A DNA stretch of 64,000 nucleotides. Source: Porites lobata (Eukaryota > Cnidaria > Anthozoa > Scleractinia > Poritidae). The translations under genes and the position numbers were made by a program. The stretch is taken from the NCBI GenBank assembly GCA_942486035.1, contig CALNXK010000094.1:1498501-1562500 (forward strand), written 5' to 3'. Under the pieces are notes generated by a model. The model did not search any database, was not told where the DNA came from, and was given only the letters and a program-made list of their open reading frames with translations. Positions 44,810 through 56,200 of the stretch are shown in pieces; within the stretch, counting starts at the first letter, position 1; each line of letters begins with the position of its first letter.

Positions 44810-45756
44810 AAGAGAGGATAAAGGGGACAGAGAAGGCATCCTCCGTACACACTCTATTCCATAGGTAATTCGTCTCGAGTTATTTTTAAGACCACAGATC
44901 CCAAGGGGGATTAGACAACAGCCAATGACGTAGCGCGAATGTGTTCCGCGAGGATGACCCACGCTCTGAGCCACGCGTCCTTCACAAATTGAGGCAGAAA
45001 AAATGGCGGAAGACGCGGAGAGCGATATTGCTATTCGTTTTGTCGACGAATACGACTGAAGAGAGATTTCTGCTAAAGCTGTGTCAGTGAAACGGAAATT
45101 AAAAAAGAATCCCCTTCCTTTCTTGCTAACAGTACAGCAGGAAAATCCTTAACACAGTGAATATTCTCTCAGGATCATTTATAGTTTACAGTTTGAAGAG
45201 AGCAATTTCTGGTTTGATATTTATTCTTTCATTCAACGAAAATAACACTTGGCGTCCTATAATAATAATAATAATAATGATAATATCTAGAGTGCTATTT
45301 ACATTCACTGATCAACAGCGCTTAACAACTTAAAAAAACTACAATAAAATTCAAATTTGTAAAACTAATTACATATACATGAATATTACTTGCTACTTGC
45401 TTTATTGTACAAACGACCGGTTTGAATAGACCGGCGAAATTTCTCATTTTGTTTAAGCTCTGAGGTTACGATAACTTCGAGTTAAACTGATTTCACGGGT
45501 TGTCAAAGAGTCGAGCGATTCCCTTTTCCCAGGTGAGCGCCGACTCATTTCGCTTCAATATTCAGAAATGCTCTCGATCTCTTTACGCTTTCATTGCCTT
45601 TCGCCTTTTGCACGTTTAGTCATGCGAAATCTCCACGAAACATCCACGCAGCGCGCGAGGTAACTTTATCCCGATTCTAAAAATAACTTGAGACGAATTC
45701 CCCATGGAATAGGGTATGTATGGGGGATGCCTTCTCTGTCCCCTTTATCCTCTCTT
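44810..45756. mobile_element. 947 bp foldback transposon with 9 bp TSD (Mutator-like)
   Basis: Both ends start AAGAGAGGATAAAGGGGACA read inward, with ~80 bp diverging arms (through TCTATTCCAT and AATTCGTCTC). GGCAAAAGC at 44801-44809 is repeated exactly at 45757-45765. The interior has an 18-codon ORF starting MAEDAESDIA (45003-45059), a GC-rich tract, an ATA triplet run at about 45260, and no transposase. Confidence 0.85.
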
Positions 45757-45889
45757 GGCAAAAGCCAATCAGGGGAGGGAAAAGTAAATTGCAAAGCGGT
45801 GACGGTAATTAGTATGTGGTTTGGTGGCTTGCTCGCCTTTCCTAGTCTTCGCTTTGATTGGTCGTAATACGGTAAACACTACTAAAAAA

Positions 45890-46480
45890 GGATATTTCAT
45901 AATTAACAATTACTGAATGAGGCTGAGTATCTTATGAAGAATTATGGAGATCGAGGAGGGTGTTATCGGCGGATAACACCCTCCCAGATCTCCATAATAT
46001 ACTTTACATGATACGAAAGACGAACTCGATAATTGTTTTATTATTCATTTAAAATAATTCCTAGTTTAAAAACATAGCTAAAACATTCTTACCTCCATCG
46101 ATGATAAGTTCCTCTACGATAGTGCACGTTTAGGGTTGTTCAGCTCCGCAAATATTCTTCAAATAGCAGATGTCGCCCTTCGAGTTGTCTTCTTGATGTT
46201 CTTGCCATGTCTTTAGCCACTATTTTACCCTAGTTCTTACTCTTGAAACGAGTGAAATGTCTGCTATTTTTGTCTTCACAACCTTCTCTGTTCTTTCGTC
46301 TTCTCGGTTAACGGTGCATTAACCTGCAAGGAAGCTGCACTTTTGACGTCATCCGTTGATTAATCGCAAAATTCTTCCAAATTTGGTCATGAGTAGTTTG
46401 TTATGGTGAATTATGCGTGTGCTTTAGCCAATCAGAATCCGGGGAATATTTTGAATGAATAATAATAGAATTTATAAACT
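45890..46480. mobile_element. Repeat with near-perfect hairpin
   Basis: ATTATGGAGATCGAGGAGGG with TGTTATC, then GGCG, then its mirror ending CCAGATCTCCATAAT (45940-46000), forms a ~28 bp hairpin. Followed by a tail (ATTGTTTTATTATTCATTTA ... GCCAATCAGAATCCGGGGAA) that looks like one repeat unit. Confidence 0.65.
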
Positions 46481-47235
46481 ATTCTTGCCCCTGCTGTTGA
46501 GGTTTTAAACTTGACATCAACAATTCTAAAATGCCTGAGAGTTCATTAATTGATAAAGACGGTTATTTCTCTTATCGAAAAGCGACTGACGTAGGCGAAA
46601 TAGGCGCTGATGTTGAACCACCATAGGCTCGTGGTGTTCTGCAGCGTTTACATAGCATAAGGTGGGCCTTATAATAGAAAAAGAACCTACTCCTCTATGT
46701 GCTCCAAGACCGGCTGCATGACGTTATTTTCCGCGTGGTGTGTGTATGGTGTAAAAGAATGTTAGACCTTTTTTGGCGGGAAATTCCGGAAAGAATTTTA
46801 GACAATTTTTCGGGAATTATGTAGCTAAACCTAAGCGAAGTTGATTTCAGCCAAACGTCTGCAAGTTGTTTTTGGCCAGGGATTTAGCTTCTGTCCGTAT
46901 TGTCGGGGTATCCGTAAAAGCGAGAGTTGACTGTACTAGGATGAAGATAACAAAGAACCCAGCAGTGTACAAATTTAATTCGCATTTATTTTGTGAGCAA
47001 GAGGTTGAGGAGTTTAAATATGGTGTTAGCAGCTCAATATAAATAATGTACAATATTTTAATAATTTCAACTTTTTCTCTCAACTAAGAGTCAAAACGTT
47101 TTTGTCTGCTTAGAGCGTGCAGTTTGCTAACTAAGATCAGTAACTGTTCCTCTTCACATTTAATGTGAAGCAAAGGAAACAGTTATGTTACAGGTCCTAG
47201 GTTAAAGCATGAGAACGGAAGTCTAGTAAATCGAA
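46481..47235. other. Intergenic, nothing recognised
   Basis: AT-rich sequence without splice-compatible coding blocks, RNA genes or clear inverted repeats. Confidence 0.45.
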
Positions 47236-47395
47236 TAGGCCATTTCCAAGTTCCCCCGGGCCTCTGTTTCAAAACGAGGGTAGGTGCTCAGCCTTTGATA
47301 TGGAAATCATTTTCATTCTCATAAAAAAAAAAATTCAGTTGTGCACCTAGCCTCATTTTGAGAGTGAGGGTTTTTGGAACTCGGAAGTGGCCTAT
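47236..47395. mobile_element. MITE family M copy 3
   Basis: TAGGCCATTTCCAAGTTCCC and GGAACTCGGAAGTGGCCTA ends, core TTGATATGGAAATCATTTTC. Confidence 0.75.
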
Positions 47396-48895
47396 TCTAA
47401 CATGACCTCGACGAGCCACAACTTAGCTTTATTTTTGTTCTGATTTTGTATATTTTTGGGAATTACCTCGAGCAAATATTTTCTTTTCCTGAGGAAAAGG
47501 AAGACGACTGCGTGGAGGCTTATGGCAGGACTCACAAACACCCAACAAAATCATGATGTTTCTTTCGTCGAAGGGACATTGAACGTGGAAGTAAGGAGGA
47601 ACAATCACAGCTTTGAACCGACATCAAACATTAAACAATAAGAAAAATTTATAAAAAGTAACGTAAAAATTATCTGCCCAAGTTTCTTATTGCGTTCACT
47701 GGACGTCACGACTGACGACGACGTACGTGCGGATTGTCTGCAACCTCACCTATCTTCGCAGTATCTCATTACTGAACTGAAACGTGTAGTCGAGGCTTGT
47801 GGTGGCTTGTTGATCTTTGACTTCAAACTAGTTCCAATTCACTGTCGAGACTACGAATATCGGATTTATCAAAGTCATTCAATGATGTCATTCCTTGAGT
47901 CATTGAAACTGATAAGACTGTGATTAGAGCACTAGCCTCCTACCAGTGTGCATGGTAGGAGGTGTAATGAAGTTTTCCGTGGTATTTATGCTTTGACAAT
48001 ATGCGCAAAATATTTTACGTCAAATTTCGTAATCGAAGTCGTTCTCGTCCTAGAATCTAAAGGCCTCTAATAGTACAAGGATGTTAGGACAAACTGAATT
48101 TTATGATGAAATACACCAAGGGATCGGATAAGTATTTCAATCTTTCGGTTTAAGGCAGTCGTTGTTTACTCTGGGCTTAAAGTTTCCTTCTTCAAATGAC
48201 AGCCTCCCTTGAAACCGCACGCTTTCTCTTCCTAATAATGCTTTAAATTAAACCGAAATAGCGTCAATACTTCTCATCGGATCTCTGGTGTATTTCGCCA
48301 TGGAATTCAGTTTATTTGGATTATCTACTGTCCTGTGTTATGCCAAATCTGGGTTGAGTTATTGGAGAGATTAAGAATCACGTTTACGGCAAACGGCAGA
48401 GGAATTTGTACCACGTGACCAAGTTTTCCGTTTTCTTGTCTTTTACTGTTCATTACTTCTGCACAAAAATTAGTAGGTTCACGAGAGTTTTATCGATAAG
48501 ATTTGTTCTGGGCTGTTTTTATCTGCTTATTTTCTAAAACCCTAAATCTCTCCATTATCAGTTCTATATTATGGAGAGATTTTTCTCCGGGTACTCTAGA
48601 TTTCCCCTCTCCTCAAACCCAACACTTCCAAAATCAGATTTGACCTGAAAAGCACGAACACTTTCAAAGGAGTGGAGGAGAACTCCCATGTACTTTGAGG
48701 GCAAAAAAATTACATTTACAGTGTCGTTTCAAAGAAACAGCGCACAAAAATAAAAGAGGGCTGACATGTTTAAGTTCCCTCCTTACACAACTACACAACT
48801 GAGAAGAATAACATTGATGTAATACTGCTTATTCTAATACCACTGCAATTAGACTGCCAAAATAAACTTAATGCTTTTAAAAACTTGGCAGTATA
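47396..48895. other. Intergenic, no gene recognised
   Basis: Open frames at 47456-47641 and 47690-47923 (plus) have mixed composition but no motif or splice partners. GAGAGATTAAGAATCACGTT near 48365 with CTAAATCTCTCC near 48543 suggests an old inverted-repeat element. Confidence 0.4.
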
Positions 48896-49024
48896 TAGGC
48901 ATTTCCGAGAACCAAAAATTCTTTCTTTTGTAACGAGGCCAAGTGCAAAAGCGATGTTGTCAAAATAAGGTTTATTTGCATGACAATAAAACCATATCAA
49001 TGCCACTTAGCCTCGCTTTGAAAC
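48896..49024. mobile_element. MITE family M copy 4 (opposite orientation, right end short)
   Basis: TAGGCATTTCCGAGAACC at the left; TTTTATTGTCATGCAAATAAAC-like core on the other strand; ends near CTTAGCCTCGCTTTGAAAC. Confidence 0.6.
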
Positions 49025-49039
49025 AAATACTTAACAAAT

Positions 49040-49106
49040 ATTCCTCGAGCCCCAATGGGCTCCGAGTATGAGGCCTTCAGCCTCATGGGCTATTGACTCA
49101 GAGGCC

Positions 49107-49147
<41 letters not shown>

Positions 49148-49325
49148 GTTGGTCAAAAATATCGAGAATAAAAAGATTTTAGCTAGTTAAAGCTAGACTT
49201 TAATCCTTTTTTGCCGCCGAAAAGCCCGCGCTTTTCGCTACTAGTGGGCTATAACATATAGCCTAGTAGTAGCTCAACCAATCAGAACGCAGCATTGATA
49301 ATAGACCACTAGTTGGATTTTACTA
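49040..49325. mobile_element. Foldback repeat with nested arms, downstream of receptor gene
   Basis: ATTCCTCGAGCCCC faces GGGCGAGAGGAAT, with GAGGCCTTCAGCCTCATGGG arms between them. AAAATCCAACTAGTTGGTC (about 49137) faces GACCACTAGTTGGATTTTAC (about 49305). Confidence 0.65.
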
Positions 49326-49882
49326 ATTTGGGATAGCCTATTGAAATGCCAGTGCATCGTTTGTCAATGGATGTACCCGAAAAGGACCCAAGCACCTTTA
49401 AGGGAGTGGACCTACATACAGTAAATAGTTCTGCCACCTCTTTAAGGTCAACACCATACACAGCATTTTCAAAGACCTTTGAAAGACTACTTAGGTCTGT
49501 GGGGTGGTTCCAACACCGAAACTTGTGGCAAAGGAGTCCAAAAGAGTCATAAACGGTACAAAAATAGTACGCTTTTACAACGTATAGTTACGTAAAAATA
49601 TGTCCTCAATTTTCTGTACACTAAATGCGTTAATAGCGCTTTATATATATACATTATTCATATACTGGAGATAAGAAAAGCAAGTTTTAGCCCAGTAATT
49701 TAGCATTTGCTTTGTTTTCTAACAGACTGTATAACTGGTCTGTTATTGGCTAGAGCGACGTTCTCCACCAATCAAAAGAGACTCACTCACAAATGACGCA
49801 TTGTCTGCGTCGCCCGTAACTGGCTAGAGGCATACCAGTTCGTTTCGATCTAAAATTCACAATCAAAACCTACTCTCTAACA

Positions 49883-50214
49883 TCATGTCCGTATAACCAT
49901 GGAGCTAAGATCTTTATGACAGCTTTCCTCGCTAGTATTCTCGCCGCTGTCGCTGTACATACTCACATCATCGTACAAGGGGTTATAGTAGTCCTCCTCT
50001 ATATCATCATCCAGCCCCATGGCGGCTAATACGTCATAATAAGGGTTATCAAACGCAAGCAGATATCCTGTATTGCGACCAATCCAGGGCTGTAGCTCGA
50101 ACTCGGACTGATCTTTTGTATTGCCCTTCTTATACGAAGCAAATCCGCTCTTACGTTTGTACCTTCGACGGATAAGCGCAAACGAGGCTATGATTGTAAC
50201 TATGAGGAAAAACC
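49883..50214 (-). CDS. Receptor exon J: transmembrane helix and tyrosine-rich tail
   Basis: The transmembrane stretch LPLIIGASVGFFLIVTIIAS spans the exon I/J junction, then a stop-transfer RRRYKRK follows. The tail has NPYY followed by YDVL (around 50033-50050) and NPLY preceded by YYNPL (around 49964-49990), in an acidic context, with a further YSD. NPxY and YxxL motifs are the known signalling elements of CED-1. The stop codon is TGA at 49885-49883. No poly(A) signal was assigned. Confidence 0.85.
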
Positions 50215-53200
50215 CTGTGAAAACACAATAAAGATGGACAGAATCAGATGATTAATCGATCAACCCAGATCGCGAAAACGATTCATCAATTCTGACTCTC
50301 TGCAGGCATTTCTCCACACATCATATTTGCCTTCAATATTTTCATAAATTGTATTGCTGTCTTGCAATTTCGTTCGCAACTCCATCAAGTTTTTAATCAA
50401 CAGATCAACAGATTCAACTTCCAAATAAATGTAATGAAGATCCTCGAAGATAAAGTCGCAACTGACTTTTGCAGGTGCGGAAAAAAGAGCCTGAAAAAAA
50501 AAATCAGGCTTGCCATGATTCGACCCCTGACCTCTGCGAAACCCGTGCAGCACTCTAACCAACTAAGCTTAAATTGGTATTTGTATTTAATGGATTGGTA
50601 TTTAATGTCCAACCCAGGGCTAGTGTGAAATTTGAATTCAGATACGACACATTAAAAAGAAAATTCAGTTTAATTCTTTTTGTCCACAGTTTGGTAATTG
50701 GATGGACTATCCAATTAAGGATTTAGGATTTGGATTTGGTAATTGGTAATTTGATGAACTATCCAATTAAGGATTAAGGACGTGTAATTGTATGCCGACG
50801 TCCGAGCTTACTGTTCAGATGTTAAAATGTATAATTGTGAGAGGACAGGTCTGTTGTCCTCTCATCCACGACTCTTCATTCATTTATCCGAGAAGATGCT
50901 TTTGAAAAGAAAAAAAATAAAGAAACAAGGATTAAAATTTAATCCCGGGGTTAGCGCTAATCGGCCTTCGAACAACTGGGCCTAGCTCCCAGTTGGCTTG
51001 CTAGCTCAATTGGTTAGTATAGAGCAATGCACTGGTATCGCAGAGGACACGGTTCGAATCCCGGCAAGCCTGAATTTTTTCAGGTTTTCTTTTCGAAACT
51101 GCATAAGTTGCGACCTTAACTGTGAGGATCTTCCTTACATTTATTTCTTTACTCCCGGACTGAACTATTTGAATATTCCACATTTAACTTCCCTTGTCCA
51201 GGACAAAAATGCTATTAATATTATTCCTCGTGGTAAAATCATGAGAGGAAATTGTTTCAAGGAATTGAATTATAGTTAAATCTTCTTAAAGGAGTCCCGA
51301 AACGTATCGAAATTCAAACGGTTGGAACTGCCACCAAATTGCAAAAAGCGTAAAAATAACCGCTGAAAACATTAAAAGAAGGTATAAATAACAGAGCACA
51401 TAGGAAATAAGGCACGGATGGACAAACTTGAAGAAGACTGAAACGGATAGAAATTGTGTGAATTGAAAACTTGTTAGGCTGACAGGTTTTCAAAGTTCAT
51501 TTTTTTTTTGGAATATTTGATATGCTTGGGAAACATTTGGCTATGCAACATGGATCATGGTTTCACGAGAGCAACCTTTACTGAAATAGGTGCAGATGTA
51601 AAAAATGATCAAGAAAGCCGTGACAGAGCCCCTTTAATTCACTTATAAGAAAACATTCAGTGCCGGATCCAGACCTTGAGATAAGGAGGAGGGGGGGGGG
51701 GCGGTCATCCAGACCCTTATACAATTGGGGGGGAGGCGGTCTCCCCAAATTTTGTTTTCGGCCCCTGGGGCCTCAGTTTGGTCTAAAAATAAGGGGGGCG
51801 GGCCCCCCGGGCTTCTCCCCTAGATCCGCCACTGACATTTCGTTATGACAGTGTTACCACCCACCCTTCCCTCGAGGGCGCACTTTACTTACCAACAGAA
51901 GCGCCAATGATGAGCGGTAGATGCATATCCACCTTGGACCCAGTCTTCTTCTTATACAGCTTGCCACTGTAGTACTCAACCTGAAGCTCCGATGTAATCA
52001 TCCCGCTTGGTACCCTGGACAGCACCTCATCCACGTAATGACCATCCACTACAGTGAAGTTATCGAGTAGAACACACACGACTCGAGTGGCATCGCCTAA
52101 GTCCTCTTTAACAACAGGCTGCATCTCATCCTCAAGTAAGCGCACCATAAACACATGCTTCACATTTTGAGGCGTGGATTGCTTCTCTTTATTGTGGCTT
52201 GCGGGAACAGATGAACGACTTGTGGGAGGATCAGTTGTCGTGGAGGACCCGTTAACACCGTCTAGCACGTCTAAACGAGACTGAGCTAAAGCCGATCCAT
52301 CTTCGGAAGCAGTCGTTGCGGCAACCTACGAGATATGGAAACTGGTCTTTCAGATAATAAATTGTGCTTATTTTCCAAAGAGGGCAAAGCAAAAACGAGC
52401 AAAGGGGATTCGCAAAATCGCTTCTCTATCCAAAACAATAAGCCTTCCATAACGATTTTTCGCGCGCCAACGTGCTTTGCCCGTTGCTCTACCATCTACA
52501 AGAACAAAGGTACCAAACTAATCCGCGTATTCTACAATTAAGCGCGATCCTTGTCCATCGTAGGTTAAATTCTAGCCATCACGCACTCATTTCATTTGCC
52601 CTATTTATACAGCTGAACAGAAAAAGGCGATGAGAAACAAAGGGTCTCCGTCTAAGCACACAAAAGAGTTATAAAGACCAGGAAAAGGTAGATCAACTGA
52701 GACAAACATTTCAGATTTCTTTATGCCAAATAAGAAAAGACAGTGCTATCTAAACTACAAGTGTAACAGCCTCTTATGAGCTACCTAGTATCCAATATCA
52801 GCTTTTGTTATCTAAACGCTGCACTAACAGCTGGAATCCGGGCTCGTTTCCAGTCTGTCCCAGCAAGTTCGGATGTGACGCTTGAAGACGCTTGGAGGCT
52901 TGTCCGGAGAATTTAATCTCGCGTTCGGTTCCAAGCCTACGCAGCCCACTTACATGGCGCGAAATGGCCTGAGGACGAGGTGATCGTGTGGAACCTCTTA
53001 TAAGTGATCACCAATTTCAGCACTGAAGCACAAGCACCATCTCCGCGGTACGGCCAGTACCTTAACGCCTGCGCATAACCATATCACCCCGGCAGTGGCC
53101 GCTATGGACAGCTGTTTCGTCCTCATTAGAACTCATCAGCATCGCACAGCCCCTGGCGAGAGTTCTTACTTGCAAGCATCGACCCCGCCGTTTACTGCCG

Positions 53201-56200
53201 TACGAGAGCAAAAGCACCCCATTAAGCGCCAGCTCCACCATGCACAAGTGGTAGCTGTTGGTTAGGAACTACAAAACAGTTCTCCCACGGCATGTGTATA
53301 GCTTGTGTGCCCTGTAAGAGACCACCACACGTTGGTATTACTGTGGTCCATCATGGGAAGTTCGCTTACATCGTAAAACTTTTTGAAAGAATCAAATACC
53401 TACTCCTTCCAACATTTCTACTTTACCTCATCGTCGGATGGTTTCTCGTCAAAATAAAGCTCCATCAACTTTTCCAGCCCGCGCTTTATGTCTCTCATCC
53501 GCACACGATCATGGAGTTCTTCAATAGTGTCATTTACAATCAGAGAAAATTTCCCTCTGGACATGTCCAAGCACAAGCCGTTTATATGGTGGCACAGCTC
53601 TTCAGTTGTACACTGGCACGACTGCTTACAATGCAAACCATAATGCTGCAAGCCACAGTCATCAAAGCAGCGGTATCCTTGGTAACCAGGAGAGCATGAG
53701 CAGTTTCCATGTGCTTTCTGGCAGGGACCGATCGCATGACTTGAGCACACGGGGCATGGTTTCTGGCAGTTCTTTCCGTAAAAGCCGTCTTCACAAGGCT
53801 GTTGACAAAGAGTGATAAGCTCTGTCACGTTGAAGGTAAACTGTGTTGTTTAGTTTATTACGAGTGCAGAACTTAAACAGAACATTTTGATGGGAAAACC
53901 AGAAATTTCGGATGCACAATCAAAACAATTTTCGCGCCATTCCGTTCAGGAAGCTTCAGAAAATATGGGCTGTGTTTTGAGACGATGCAATTTTTTTTAC
54001 CCTTTTCAGTCTTTTCTGCTGATTTTGATATACTTTTTAGCGGGTCGCTCTTCAACCACGTCAAATTCTTTAGTTTTATGTTTATGCACAAGATTTCCAT
54101 CTGGATGGAAATTCCAGTTTGCGTTTCGTTCCATTTAACTGCATACGGCAGACGAATAACTTAACAACACAATTAATTATCCACTGCGAGGTAGAGCCTC
54201 TTCTCAACTGAACTAAGCGCACGTATACATCAAATAAAAATTTCTCCCGGCCCAGGAACGCTAATTTTGTGTTTTTGGCTCATTTTTCAATTTAAAGATA
54301 AAGACTTGGTCGAATGAGAGAGTTATTTCATTAGAGCTTAAAGAAAATAAGCTGTTTGCAGTACATGACACTGACCTCGTCACATCTGGGTCCTTCGAAA
54401 CCAGGAAAACAAAGACATTCGCCAGTTTTAGGATCGCACTTTGGGCTGTTCCTGAGGTTACAATCGCAAATATTTGTGCAATTTACTCCATACCTTCCAC
54501 TGGGGCATTCATTTTCACAATATTTACTAAAGAAACCAGGGGCACAATAACACTTTCCATCAAAAGGACTGCACTTCGCACCATTCCGACAAAGGCATTT
54601 ACGTGAGCAGTTCACACCAAACCTGCCTTCGGCGCAGGTAGTCTCGCAACTTTGACCTTTGAATCCGGCCGTACACGCGCATGTGCCTTTCACGTGATCA
54701 CACACAGCACCATTCCGGCAAGTGCACGTTCCATTGCAGTCGCGCCCGTAGGATCTCTCAGGACACACACTTTCGCAGTCAACTCCTATGTATCCGTCTC
54801 TGCAGTAACATGTGCCATCAATCCTGTCACATGAATGGGTGTTGGACCAGATACATTGGCAGGTGTTATTGCAGTTGGCACCGTAGCGATCCTTGGGACA
54901 CGGCAAATGACACGCTGCGCCGTAGTAACCGGGCTTGCAGGTGCAGGACCCATCTGTAATACTGCATGAATGGCTGTTTTGACACTGGCAACGCTGACTG
55001 CAGTTTTTACCATAGAAACCCTCACGGCACTGCTCCTCGCACCTGTTAAGTTAAAGTAGAGAGGCGTTACTAGCGAGCTTAAGCAAAGACGGTTATTAGC
55101 TTAGTTTAAGTTTTTTGAGCTTAGTTTTAATTGTTATACCGTACTATTATTAACTTATAGTTACTTAGTTTCTTATTATTTATTTTGAACTTTTTTATTA
55201 GTCTTAATTTAGGGCTCCTATTGATAACAGATATACTTTTAAGTATTCTGAAGGGATTACCCTAGTTAAATAAAGGTTTACTACTACTAGCTACACTCAT
55301 CAACCGGAGGTGGACTTCCTGCGTTATTGGGTGATGCTTTTGCCCAAATTTTTGGGCAAATCTTCTCAATAAGAGTAAAGAAACTCAGCAATACAAAGTT
55401 GGTAGCGTCAAGGCATATTAAAAGAGAAAATGCCTCACTTCCGCTTGACGAGCGTGGCTCAAAAACTCTTAAGCTCCCTATTTATAAACGCTTATTTGTG
55501 AGGTTTGCTGGGTGGTCTTTGTGGGAAGTGGGGAATTATTGAGGAATCCAGGATTTTGAACTGTTAGTGTGACTCTCTAGTCATTTTCAGGTCACGCAAA
55601 AAAAAATGTTCAATTTATTTTAGAACTTAAAATACATCTATGGAAAACAAATTGCAGTATTCATTAGCTTCCACTTGAAAGTTTACGAATAAGATCCTCG
55701 CGTACTTTCTCAGTGTTGCGGACGGTTGCGATCACAAAATGACGTATTACGAAAGATTGAAAAGACACTAAACAATACCCACACAACAAACAATAGAGAG
55801 GAGAAGTGTGACGTCACGTTACCATGGTAGTACTAACTAACGACTTCTCCTCTCAATAGCTAACCAATGATACTTTCCACAACTCCGAGAAATACCCGGT
55901 CTTCTAAGAAATTTAAAGTTAGAACCTCGATTCAAAGCTAAACAGTTGCAAATTCAGTGACAAAATAGTTTTTCCCAGCAGTAAACACCGACAAGCCAAA
56001 TTTCGTAGCTTTCTTGCAACAGTTGCCTCATTTATCGCTAAAATTTCGCCTTCTTAGGCTATCGCAAAACTAGGCGCCATTTTGACTACCTACTAAAAAC
56101 AGTAAATAGCCAAGGATGATCTGAGCTACGGGAGCCTACAAAAACGCACGAAAACTACTAATCACTGATTTGGTAAATACCAATAATGGATATTTGGTGA

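Noticed and set aside
53292..53699. 135-codon plus-strand open frame with hydrophobic stretch
   Set aside because: Antisense to receptor exon H; the hydrophobic part is the complement of charged codons.
53799..53828. Extending receptor exon H upstream to include TELITLCQQ
   Set aside because: That stretch is a good polypyrimidine tract ending in CAG; starting at PCEDGFYG keeps the EGF spacing and phase with exon G.
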